In this document: one piece after another, positions 1-7,115 of the stretch
Numbering within the stretch: the stretch's first letter is position 1
How the letters are laid out: each line of letters begins with the position of its first letter
DNA from: DATGPD01 sp041398565
GTDB lineage: Bacteria > Planctomycetota > UBA1135 > UBA2386
Length of the DNA stretch: 64,000 bases
Assembly (NCBI GenBank): GCA_041398565.1
Contig: JAWKUN010000003.1
Location: 1,240,001-1,304,000, forward strand
Reading direction: 5' to 3'
The notes under the pieces: model-generated
The model's input: only the letters and a program-made list of their open reading frames with translations
The model's database searches: none
What the model was told of the DNA's origin: nothing
Translations under genes and position numbers: made by a program

Positions 1-783
1 CTCACGGTCAGGGCCAAGGTCAGTCGGCCGGCGGACCTGCTCGAATACGTGCTGATCACGCGCGTCGGCAAGGCGCACGAAGCGCTCCTGGTGACGGAGG
101 CCTCGCCGAGCGTGCTCAACGCCGCGCTGCTGGCGCTGGGACTCACTCCGGGCACGAACGTCACCTACAAGGAGAAGGATCCGCCACCGTCCGAAGAGGA
201 GGTCCGCGCCGGCGTCGATTGGCTGGTGATCACGCCGCCGACCGGTCCGCAGGTCTGGTTCACCGTGGCGTGGAAGGACGACGACGCCGCCAAGCACGAG
301 TGTCCTCTCGAGGACCTGTTGATGGACCTCGACACTGGCGAGGGTGTGGCTGACGCCGAGTGGATCTACATCGGCGGCCGCATGGCCGCGCCGTACCGCG
401 GTGAGGCGCCGGTGTTCATCGCCGACCTGGAGGGCAACCTGGTCAGCTCGTGCTATCTCGATCCCGGCAACCACCTGGTGACGCTGCGCCACGCGCGCGC
501 GCGCAGCGACCAGAACTGGTGGATGACCGAGGCGTGCCCGCCGCCAGGCACAGCTGTCGCGCTGACCGTGCACACCCAGAAGCCGGACCTGGTTCGCGTG
601 CGTGAGGAGCGTCTGGCGAAGGAGGCGGCGGCGGGCAAGAAGCCGAAGGGGCCGCCCAAGGAGCTGCCGGCGCAGCCGGCGAGCAGCGACAACCCGCCGC
701 CGATCAAGCGCGACGACGAGGGCGAGCGCAAGGGCGGGACGGGCAAGGACAGCAAGAAGGACGGCGGCGAGCGCGGTCGCTGA
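1..783 (+). CDS. YdjY-domain protein, 5' end cut by window edge
   Basis: The reading frame is open from the first base, so the N-terminus lies outside the window; 260 residues are visible. The sequence fits the YdjY domain often seen in planctomycete exported proteins: KAHEALLVTEASPSVLNAAL near the start, then an aromatic-rich core (VDWLVITPP, EWIYIGGRM, PYRGEAPVFIADLEGNLVSS). The last 60 residues are a low-complexity Lys/Glu/Pro/Gly tail (AAAGKKPKGPPKELP, GERKGGTGKDSKK). The biochemical role of the family is unknown to me. It is followed after 1 nt by the next gene and is probably co-transcribed with it. Family assignment is moderately sure; function is not assigned. Confidence 0.75.
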   Translation, partial: LTVRAKVSRPADLLEYVLITRVGKAHEALLVTEASPSVLNAALLALGLTPGTNVTYKEKDPPPSEEEVRAGVDWLVITPPTGPQVWFTVAWKDDDAAKHECPLEDLLMDLDTGEGVADAEWIYIGGRMAAPYRGEAPVFIADLEGNLVSSCYLDPGNHLVTLRHARARSDQNWWMTEACPPPGTAVALTVHTQKPDLVRVREERLAKEAAAGKKPKGPPKELPAQPASSDNPPPIKRDDEGERKGGTGKDSKKDGGERGR

Positions 784-784
784 C

Positions 785-2089
785 GTGGTCGCCGCGCGCG
801 GCGTGCGCCTCGCCCAGGTCGTCACCGTCGTCGGCATGGCGGCGCCGCTGTTGCTCGTCGACCGTGGCCGGGAGGCGTGGGCGACGATCGCGTGCCACCT
901 GACCGCGACTGCCGGCTTCCTGGTTCTGGCGGCGGCGGTCCTGCGCGGTACCTACCGGCCGCGCGCGGCCGAGGCCTTCGTCTTCGCCGTGGCCCTCGGA
1001 GCCGTGTCGTTGGCTCTGACCCCGCGCCTCAGCGACGACATCCACCGCTACGTGTTCGAGGGCCGGCTGGTGTGCGCCGGCGTCAACCCGTACCTCACGC
1101 CACCCGACGCGCCGGAGGTGGCGCACCTGCGCGATGCGTCCTGGCAGTGCATCAACCACAAGGAGATCCCCGCGGCCTACCCGCCGGCGGTGCAGTTGGC
1201 GCTGGCGGTCGCGGCGACGGTGTCGCCGACGCCGTTCGGACCCAAGCTGGTGTTCGCGCTGTGCGCGTTCGCGGCCTTCGCGGCGCTGTGGCACTTCCTG
1301 CCGCGCCTCGGGCTGCCGGCACAGCACGCCGTCTTGTTCGGTTGGTGCCCGCTCCTGTGGCTCGAGTGCGCCGGCGAAGGCCACAGCGATGCGCTCGCCG
1401 CGCTCGCCACGGTGCTGGCGCTGTGGGCATCGACGTGCGCTTGGCCGCTCCTGGCCGGCGGTTGTCTGGGGCTGGCGACGGCCAGCAAGTTCCTGCCGGC
1501 CGTGCTGCTGCCCTTCCTGGCGCGGCGCAGCCGGCGCGTGTGGCTGGGTTTCGTGGTCGTGCTGTTCGCCGTGTACGCACCCTTCGTCGCCGATCCGCGC
1601 GCCATGTTCGCCGGCGCTCTCGAGTACACCGCGCGTTGGCGCGCCAACGACAGCGCCTTTGCGGCGGTGCACTGGCTGACCGAGTCGGTCATGTCGCCGT
1701 GGCGGGCGGGGGGCGGCTACGCCGGCTGGCTCGCCGGCTGCGAAGTGCAGCGTCTGGCGAAGCTGCCACTGGCTCTGCTCGGTGTCTGTCTGCTGGCGCG
1801 CTGCTGGCGACGCCAGGAGTCGCCGGAACGCACCGCCTTCGTCTTCTTCGCGTTCTTCGTCGCCTGCGCGCCCACGCTGCATCCGTGGTACGTGGTGCTG
1901 CTCCTGCCGTGGCTGTGCATGCGACCGAGCCTTTGGCTCCTGGCATTCACCGGGACCGTAGCGCTCGCCTACCACGTGCTGCCGGCGTTCCACGCCAGCG
2001 GGGCTTGGCACGAGAGCACGGCGGTGAAGGTCCTGGAGTACGCCCCCTTCTATGGGGGGCTGCTGTGGGCAGCAGGCACGCACGCGTGA
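785..2089 (+). CDS. GT-C type integral membrane glycosyltransferase
   Basis: A 434-residue polytopic membrane protein. After the first two hydrophobic segments it has the loop DDIHRYVFEGRLVCAGVNPY, followed by a YPPAVQLALA segment. An acidic pair with Arg/Tyr in the first loop and a downstream YPP motif are typical of GT-C fold polyprenol-phosphate-dependent mannosyltransferases (MptB/PimE and DUF2029 relatives). The later GEGHSDALAALATVLALW stretch also fits. It would move a sugar from a lipid-phosphate carrier on the outer face of the membrane; donor and acceptor are unknown. The GTG at 785 sits 1 nt after the upstream stop; an in-frame ATG at 836 is the alternative start. Confidence 0.65.
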   Translation: MVAARGVRLAQVVTVVGMAAPLLLVDRGREAWATIACHLTATAGFLVLAAAVLRGTYRPRAAEAFVFAVALGAVSLALTPRLSDDIHRYVFEGRLVCAGVNPYLTPPDAPEVAHLRDASWQCINHKEIPAAYPPAVQLALAVAATVSPTPFGPKLVFALCAFAAFAALWHFLPRLGLPAQHAVLFGWCPLLWLECAGEGHSDALAALATVLALWASTCAWPLLAGGCLGLATASKFLPAVLLPFLARRSRRVWLGFVVVLFAVYAPFVADPRAMFAGALEYTARWRANDSAFAAVHWLTESVMSPWRAGGGYAGWLAGCEVQRLAKLPLALLGVCLLARCWRRQESPERTAFVFFAFFVACAPTLHPWYVVLLLPWLCMRPSLWLLAFTGTVALAYHVLPAFHASGAWHESTAVKVLEYAPFYGGLLWAAGTHA

Positions 2090-2132
2090 AATCACCCGCT
2101 GCCGCGCGACGTTGGCCCCGAACGAGCGCACC

Positions 2133-2567
2133 ATGACGTCCGACATCGTCGTTCCCTGTCCGCACTGCGTCACCCTCAACCGGGTGCCGAGCAACCGCGT
2201 CGCCGACGTCCCGGTCTGTGCCACCTGCCGAGAGCGGCTACTGGCCGGCGACGTGGCCAGCCTCGACGGCGCCACGCTGGCGCGCGCCGTCGGCAAGAGC
2301 ACGTTGCCGCTGCTCGTCGACTTCTGGGCGCCCTGGTGCGGCCCCTGCCGGCTCATGGCGCCCTGGTTCGCGGCTGCGGCCAAGCGCCTGGCCGGCAAGG
2401 TGGTGTTTGCCAAGCTCGACACGCAGGCGCATCCGGAGGTGGGCGAGCGGTTCGCCATCCGTTCGATTCCGACCATGATCCTGTTCACCGCGGGTGCGGA
2501 GGCTGCGCGCACCAGCGGGGCGCTGCAGGAGGCGCAGATCGTCGCGTGGGTGGAGAGCCAGGTCTGA
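2133..2567 (+). CDS. trxC: Thioredoxin 2 (zinc-finger thioredoxin)
   Basis: A 144-residue thioredoxin. The first 35 residues hold two CxxC pairs (CPHC and CATC), the zinc-binding extension that separates TrxC from TrxA. The thioredoxin fold follows with the active site DFWAPWCGPCRLM and the cis-proline region IRSIPTMILF. It reduces protein disulfides in the cytoplasm. The ATG at 2133 is chosen because it places the first CxxC at residues 9-12. The gene follows the glycosyltransferase after 43 nt and converges with the next gene. Length and motifs match the family. Confidence 0.92.
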   Translation: MTSDIVVPCPHCVTLNRVPSNRVADVPVCATCRERLLAGDVASLDGATLARAVGKSTLPLLVDFWAPWCGPCRLMAPWFAAAAKRLAGKVVFAKLDTQAHPEVGERFAIRSIPTMILFTAGAEAARTSGALQEAQIVAWVESQV

Positions 2568-2574
2568 GGCGGGG

Positions 2575-2599
2575 GCAAGGGCTTCGTCGGCTCCCTTGC
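2575..2599. terminator. Hairpin after trxC
   Basis: GCAAGGG and CCCTTGC form a perfect 7-bp stem with an 11-nt loop. It starts 7 nt after the trxC stop, between convergent genes. There is no U-tract, so the terminator role is inferred from position. Confidence 0.4.
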
Positions 2600-2631
2600 G
2601 TGTCGTTGCTGGCGGTCGCCCTCGCCACCGC

Positions 2632-2646
2632 GAGCCCTTCGGGCTC
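2632..2646 (-). terminator. Hairpin at the stop of the small membrane protein gene
   Basis: GAGCCC-TTC-GGGCTC is a perfect 6-bp stem with a 3-nt loop. It overlaps the stop codon of the minus-strand gene that ends at 2645. It is a likely 3'-end structure; no U-tract is present. Confidence 0.4.
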
Positions 2647-3007
2647 AGAACGAGGCGTTCACCATCGAGAGCAGACCGAGCGCGGCCCAGCCGAGCGACC
2701 ACACCGCGATGGCGACGAGGGTGGCCGCCCGCAGCGTGGCGCGCGCCGACGCCAACGCCATCAAGAGGAGCGCTCCGGCGGCCAACCACGCGAAGGAGAC
2801 CGCGGGCATCTGCGTCGCCATCGTGCAGTCGCGGTGTCCCACCGCCAGCCCTGCCCAAGGGCCGAGCAGGCCGGTGGCCGCGCCGCGCGGGCTGCCCACG
2901 ATGAGGGCGCCCAGGACACCGCTGAGCACCGCGACCACGGCGTAGATCAGCACCGCGACGGTGGCGTCGCGAGACACGGGGTCCGGCCCTTGGACGGCTG
3001 CGGGCAT
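2645..3007 (-). CDS. Small integral membrane protein, unknown function
   Basis: A 120-residue protein with four probable membrane segments: ATVAVLIYAVVAVLSGVLG, a Gly/Leu-rich segment near GLLGPWAGLAVG, an Ala/Leu-rich segment with ALLLMALA, and a final one with VAIAVWSLGWAALGLL. I recognise no family. An upstream ATG at 3016 exists, but it overlaps a TACAAT -10-like hexamer (3015-3020). Starting at 3007 leaves exactly 7 nt between that hexamer and the start, the spacing seen at many other genes here, so I prefer 3007. The gene is convergent with trxC and divergent from the EF-P-like gene. Confidence 0.6.
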   Translation of the reverse strand: MPAAVQGPDPVSRDATVAVLIYAVVAVLSGVLGALIVGSPRGAATGLLGPWAGLAVGHRDCTMATQMPAVSFAWLAAGALLLMALASARATLRAATLVAIAVWSLGWAALGLLSMVNASF

Positions 3008-3014
3008 CGGGCGC

Positions 3015-3020
3015 ATTGTA
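3015..3020 (-). promoter_or_regulatory. -10-like TACAAT before the membrane protein gene
   Basis: TACAAT on the minus strand lies 7 nt before the start at 3007, with no Shine-Dalgarno between. It is part of a recurrent leaderless-type arrangement in this window. Confidence 0.4.
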
Positions 3021-3081
3021 GGCGCCGTGGCAGCTGGCGCGCTTGCGCTGGTCGGCGGGCTCGCTACCCTTCCGGCCTCGC

Positions 3082-3630
3082 ATGCAAGTTCAAGCCCTCG
3101 ATCTGCGCCCCGGGATGCTCGTTTCCTACGAGGGCCGCATGTGCTCGGTGGTGTGGTGGAACATCCTCCGCAACGACCGGCGTCTGTTCGTGCAGATGCG
3201 CGTCAAGGACATCCAGTCCGGGCGCGTGCAGGAGCTCAAGGAGCACGGCGACAGCAAGTACGAGGTCCTCGACAAGGAGGAGGTCGAGCTGACCCACTCG
3301 TACCGCGACGGCGCCGACGAGGTGTTCTTCTCGCCCGCCGGCGAGGAGGTGCGCTGCAGCGTGGCGGCCGCCGAGGATGCCATCAAGTGGCAGGCGGAGA
3401 GCTACGTCGGTCTGTTCGTGTCCGGACAGCTGGTGTTCGTGCTCCCGCCCAAGTCGGTCGTGCTGACCGTGACCGAGACGGCGCCGCCGATCAAGGGCGC
3501 CGGCACCGGCTTGAAGGACGCCCAGCTCGAGAACGGCATGAAGGTGCGCGTGGGCAACCTGGTGGACGTCGGCAACAAGGTGCGCATCGACACCGAGACG
3601 GGCGAGTTCAAGGAGCGCGTGCAAGGCTGA
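3082..3630 (+). CDS. Elongation factor P-like protein with atypical tip loop
   Basis: A 182-residue protein matching EF-P end to end: the N-terminal KOW-like domain begins MQVQALDLRPGMLVSYEG, OB domains follow, and the C-terminal domain carries the signature NGMKVRVGNLVDVGNKVRID and ends DTETGEFKERV. EF-P binds ribosomes stalled on polyproline and places a modified Lys or Arg at the tip of domain I near the peptidyl-transferase centre. Here that loop (residues 27-34) reads NILRNDRR instead of the usual KPGKG or KSGRN, so a simple alignment puts Asp32 at the modified position, followed by two Arg. It may be a divergent EF-P that needs no modification, or a paralogue. I therefore leave the symbol efp unassigned. 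No epm or earP modification genes are nearby. Confidence 0.85.
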   Translation: MQVQALDLRPGMLVSYEGRMCSVVWWNILRNDRRLFVQMRVKDIQSGRVQELKEHGDSKYEVLDKEEVELTHSYRDGADEVFFSPAGEEVRCSVAAAEDAIKWQAESYVGLFVSGQLVFVLPPKSVVLTVTETAPPIKGAGTGLKDAQLENGMKVRVGNLVDVGNKVRIDTETGEFKERVQG

Positions 3631-3872
3631 GCCGTTGGCGCTCCGTCCCTCCGGGTTTCGTGGTGATCAGGGATTCGTGGTGCTCAGGGCTTCGAGGGCG
3701 GCTCGGGCGCGGCGGAACAGAGCCGTCAGTAGCGTCGTAGCGTTCTACGTCGCCCGTGTCGCGAGGCTTCGCTCGCTCCGTGGGAGGGGGACGTTCGCGA
3801 GCGCCGGCAGTCCCGCCGGACTTTTCTTCGGGTAGCGTGCAGCACTGGACGCCGCCGTGGCGTCCCCCTGGC

Positions 3873-5972
3873 ATGACGACCTCGCCCACCGTGGACGCGT
3901 TGCTCGAACACGGAGCCTTCGTGCGCAACTTGGCGGCCGGCCTGCTGGCCGATCCGGGTGGTGCCGATGATCTCGTGCAGGACACCTGGATCTCCTTCCT
4001 GCGCCGGCCGCCACGCGTCGCGGGCACGACGCGCAGCTGGCTGGCGAGCGTCGTCCTCAACCGTGCGCGCAGCAGCCGCCGGCAGGCGGTGCGGCGCCAG
4101 GCGCGCGAGGCCGCGGTTGCGCGTGACGAGTCGACGGAGCCGGCGAGCGCGTCGCTGGAGCGTCTCGAGCTGCAGCAGCGGGTGGTCGCGGCCGTCCTCG
4201 ACTTGCAGCCGCACTACCGCCGCGTGGTGCTGTTGGTCTATTACGAGGGCCTGAGCAGCGCCGAGGTCGCGCGTCGCACTGGGGTGCCGGCGGGCACGGT
4301 GCGCGCGCAGCTGGCGCGTGGTCTGGCCGAGCTGCGCCGGCGCTTGGACGCGTCCGCGCCGGGTGGTCGTGCGGCCTGGTCGGCGGCGCTGCTGCCTCTG
4401 GTGCGACCCCGTCGTTCGGTCGCGCTCGGGGCGAAACTGGTCGGCGTCGTTGCCGTGGGGACCGGAGCCTGGCTGGTCGGTGCGCTCACCGCTCCGTTCG
4501 CCGTTTCCCCGAGCGACGAGGTGGCGTCTGGAACGGCGTCGCCGGCCGCCGCTCCGCCTGCCCCGGGTCCGGTCGGCGAGTCCGCGCGCGCCGATGCCCG
4601 ACACGCGTTGGTGCTGGAATCGCCCGGGCGCACGCCGGTCGTCGAGGCGGCGGCCGACCCCGACCTGACACGTCTGACGGTCTCCGAGCTGCACGACCTC
4701 GCCCTGTGGACTCAGCACTACCTGCGGCGTCGGATGCTCACCGCCGAACCCAACGACGTCGGTGTCGAGCTGGCTGCACTGCGCGGCCTCGAACCGTTCG
4801 GGGCCACGCGGATCCTGCGCGCCGACGCCTTCGAGTACACCCAGAACGAGCCTCTCGGTGTGCGCGGGGGCGGCGCCTACTACTCCTTCTCGTCGGGCAG
4901 CCACGTCTACGGTGACGGGTCGGACCTGAGCCTCGCCAACCGTGCCCTCGCCTCGGGTTTCGCGGGCGACGACCGCGGGTGGGTGATGGACCTCGGTGAC
5001 GTGGCCTTGGCCCGGGTCGACGCGGTGCCGCCGGTGGCCCTGGATGCGCGCGCGCGCGACGCCTACCTGCACCTGTGGGCACCGGCGACGACGCGCCACG
5101 GCGAGTTCGAGCCGGCCTACCTGCAGCGCGCGCAGGCGCTGGGGCTGGAACGATCGCAACCGGCGCGCGTCGGCGCCACCTACCTGCTGCGGTCGGTAGT
5201 CGAGCGCGATCACGATGTGCTCGTCGCGTTCCGCTCGGTGGCGGCCGACGCGACCGGCCACACCCTGGTGTGGCGCATCCTGCGCACCTTCGACACGTTC
5301 GCCGAGCCGCGCAACAGTATGCCGAAGCCGCCACCCGGTCACGCCGCGGGCTGGCTCGTCGGCAAGTCCGTCGACCAGCTACGGCAGGTTCTCGATGCGC
5401 TGCGCGCGGTGGCCGAACCACAACTCCTGCGCGTGCCCGATGCGGTGGTGGCGGCGCACCGCACCTTCCTGGACGCATCGGGCACCGGGACGTGCCGAAT
5501 CCTGAACCGTGGCCGCTTCGACGCCCTCGTGCGCCTGCGTGGTGGTGGTGCCTACTACGACTTCGAGACGCGCAGCCACGACTACAACGCACGCCCGCAG
5601 CTGGGCCTCGACCAAGGTCAACTCCTCAGCGGATTCGCCGGCAACGACCGCGGCTTCCTCGCCGACCTGCGCGGCACGCCGCTCGAGTTCGCCGACGACC
5701 CCGCGCGCCAGGCCGACGCGCACGACCGCGAGGTCGTCGCCTTCCTCCGGGGCCTGCGACCCGAGCGCGGCCAACTCGGCGAGCTCGAGGTGCGCGCCGA
5801 GGACGTCGAACGTGCCCGTCGGCTCGGCTGCGACACGGTTCGCGCCGTCGCCGGACACACCTACCTCCTGCGCGCGGTGCGTGGCGACCAGGACCTGACC
5901 GTCGCGCTGCAGGTGCTGCAGTGCGACGCCGACGGCGCCACTCTGATCTGGCGCGTCGTGCCGTCCAAGTAG
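3873..5972 (+). CDS. ECF sigma factor fused to membrane anchor and duplicated sensor domain
   Basis: A 699-residue fusion. Residues about 8-60 are sigma region 2 (DDLVQDTWISFL) and about 105-155 are region 4 (LDLQPHYRRVVLLVYYEGLS, then EVARRTGVPAGTVRAQLARG). A single hydrophobic segment follows at about 183-206 (LVGVVAVGTGAWLVGALTA), then a Pro/Ala-rich linker. The rest is two homologous copies of a domain of about 220 residues, marked by GGGAYYSF...SGFAGDDRGW near residue 332 and GGGAYYDF...SGFAGNDRGF near 557; each ends YLLR(S/A)V...VWR(I/V). The geometry puts the sigma domains in the cytoplasm and the repeats outside. The repeats match no domain I know. No anti-sigma gene is adjacent, so the tether may itself control release. 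Confidence 0.8.
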   Translation: MTTSPTVDALLEHGAFVRNLAAGLLADPGGADDLVQDTWISFLRRPPRVAGTTRSWLASVVLNRARSSRRQAVRRQAREAAVARDESTEPASASLERLELQQRVVAAVLDLQPHYRRVVLLVYYEGLSSAEVARRTGVPAGTVRAQLARGLAELRRRLDASAPGGRAAWSAALLPLVRPRRSVALGAKLVGVVAVGTGAWLVGALTAPFAVSPSDEVASGTASPAAAPPAPGPVGESARADARHALVLESPGRTPVVEAAADPDLTRLTVSELHDLALWTQHYLRRRMLTAEPNDVGVELAALRGLEPFGATRILRADAFEYTQNEPLGVRGGGAYYSFSSGSHVYGDGSDLSLANRALASGFAGDDRGWVMDLGDVALARVDAVPPVALDARARDAYLHLWAPATTRHGEFEPAYLQRAQALGLERSQPARVGATYLLRSVVERDHDVLVAFRSVAADATGHTLVWRILRTFDTFAEPRNSMPKPPPGHAAGWLVGKSVDQLRQVLDALRAVAEPQLLRVPDAVVAAHRTFLDASGTGTCRILNRGRFDALVRLRGGGAYYDFETRSHDYNARPQLGLDQGQLLSGFAGNDRGFLADLRGTPLEFADDPARQADAHDREVVAFLRGLRPERGQLGELEVRAEDVERARRLGCDTVRAVAGHTYLLRAVRGDQDLTVALQVLQCDADGATLIWRVVPSK

Positions 5973-6073
5973 GTGGACGACGCGGGGCGCCGGCGACATA
6001 CCGTGCGGCCGCAGGCGGCGATGGGCGCGGCCGCCGGCCGCGAGGGCGGATTGACCACACCGCCGTCGGCCTT

Positions 6074-6079
6074 CATGCT
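6074..6079 (+). promoter_or_regulatory. -10-like CATGCT before the sigma factor gene
   Basis: The hexamer lies exactly 6 nt before the ATG at 6086, with no Shine-Dalgarno. The same hexamer with the same spacing precedes the start at 34171. Confidence 0.35.
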
Positions 6080-6085
6080 CGCGCC

Positions 6086-6682
6086 ATGAGCGAAGATGTG
6101 CCGGGCCCCGAGGACGATTCGGCGCCGCGGGAGAGGCTCGCGCAACGAGAAGACCTCTCTGCCCTGTTGCAGCGGGCGAGAGCCACCGCGCGACGAGCGG
6201 CCGACCACGGGGTGCCGGCGCAGGACCGCTCTGACTTGGCTCAGTCGGTCGTGCGGGAACTGGCCCGCGCGGCCGGACGGTTGGAGTTTCGCGGCGTCGA
6301 GGCGTTCGATGCACTGGTGCGGACGATGTTCGCGCACAAGATGCGTTCGAAGCTGTCGCGGGCGCGGGCCAAGCGGCGCGACGTGCGCCGGGAGGTCGGC
6401 GGGGCCGATGCCGGAGATGACACCGCGATCGAACTGCCCGACCGCGATCCCGAGCATGATCCGGTGCAGCAGACTCTGGCCGAGGAGCTTCGGTCGCGTT
6501 TGCAGAAGAGCATCGACGGTCTGCCGCCGCGGAATCGTGATGTCATCCTGCTGAGGGCAGCGGGTTGCAGCAACGCCGAGGTCGCGGCCAAGCTGGGGCT
6601 CACCGAGGCCAACGCCCAGAAGATCTACGCCCGCACACGCGCAGGGTTGGAGCTGGGCCTCGTCGGCCTCGATGCTGACTGA
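6086..6682 (+). CDS. ECF-type RNA polymerase sigma factor
   Basis: A 198-residue sigma-70 family protein. Region 2 is divergent (about 25-95: SDLAQSVVRELARAAGRLEF, then FDALVRTMFAHKMRSKLSRA). Region 4 is clear at about 135-190 (LPPRNRDVILLRAAGCSNAE, then VAAKLGLTEANAQKIYARTR). It would direct RNA polymerase to a specific promoter set. The kinase gene starts 433 nt downstream; an ECF sigma next to a Ser/Thr kinase is a common planctomycete pair, so the kinase may act with it. The start at 6086 is supported by the -10-like hexamer 6 nt upstream. A hairpin-rich repeat begins immediately after its stop codon. Confidence 0.85.
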   Translation: MSEDVPGPEDDSAPRERLAQREDLSALLQRARATARRAADHGVPAQDRSDLAQSVVRELARAAGRLEFRGVEAFDALVRTMFAHKMRSKLSRARAKRRDVRREVGGADAGDDTAIELPDRDPEHDPVQQTLAEELRSRLQKSIDGLPPRNRDVILLRAAGCSNAEVAAKLGLTEANAQKIYARTRAGLELGLVGLDAD

Positions 6683-6869
6683 GCTGCAAGTGCCGCGGAT
6701 CCTCGCGCCACGCGCGAATTCGGCGATGCCGTTCCGCTAGCCATCGCGCCCAACTCGCTTGTTTCCAGCGGCACTGGAAGCCCCAGCAACAAAGTGGCCG
6801 GGGCCCCTTCTGGTCGGCGCGAAGCGCCGACTGCAACCAAGCCTTTGGTTGCGGCCCCGGCCGCGACGG
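6683..6869. repeat. Hairpin-rich dispersed repeat, locus A copy 1
   Basis: A 187-bp unit starting GCTGCAAGTGCCGCGG directly after the sigma factor stop codon; the next copy follows head-to-tail. Its 3' part holds three consecutive perfect hairpins: GTCGGCGC-GAA-GCGCCGAC (6813-6831), GCAACCAA-GCCT-TTGGTTGC (6833-6852) and GCGGCC-CC-GGCCGC (6851-6864). A diverged version follows the pnp stop codon at 57604. Confidence 0.9.
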
Positions 6870-7053
6870 GCTGCAAGTGCCGCGGATCCTCGCGCCACGC
6901 GCGAATTCGGCGTTGCCGTTCCGCTGCCATCGCGCCCAACTCGCTTGTTTCCAGCGGCACTGGAAGCCCCAGCAACAAAGTGGCCGGGGCCCCTTCTGGT
7001 CGGCGCGAAGCGCCGACTGCAACCAAGCCTTTGGTTGCGGCCCCGGCCGCGAT
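6870..7053. repeat. Hairpin-rich dispersed repeat, locus A copy 2
   Basis: Second tandem copy of the unit at 6683, almost identical to it (visible changes include GATGCC to GTTGCC and loss of one base near CTAGCC). It carries the same three hairpins, the first at 6999-7017. It ends about 60 nt before the kinase start. Near identity suggests recent duplication or gene conversion. Confidence 0.9.
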
Positions 7054-7103
7054 GAGCATCCCTGACGCGTGTCGGGTTCGTCTACGACTTCGGCAGCCCT
7101 GGT

Positions 7104-7109
7104 TAGAAT
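7104..7109 (+). promoter_or_regulatory. -10-like TAGAAT before the kinase gene
   Basis: The hexamer is 6 nt before the GTG at 7116, so transcription would start at or next to the start codon (leaderless mRNA). No clear -35 box is visible. Confidence 0.45.
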
Positions 7110-7115
7110 GCTCGC

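Noticed and set aside
704..2578. A 624-codon minus-strand frame over the glycosyltransferase and trxC
   Set aside because: No motif, and the opposite strand carries recognisable genes across the whole length.
6683..7053. Possible CRISPR array
   Set aside because: Only two units of 187 bp, adjacent without variable spacers, and no cas gene nearby.
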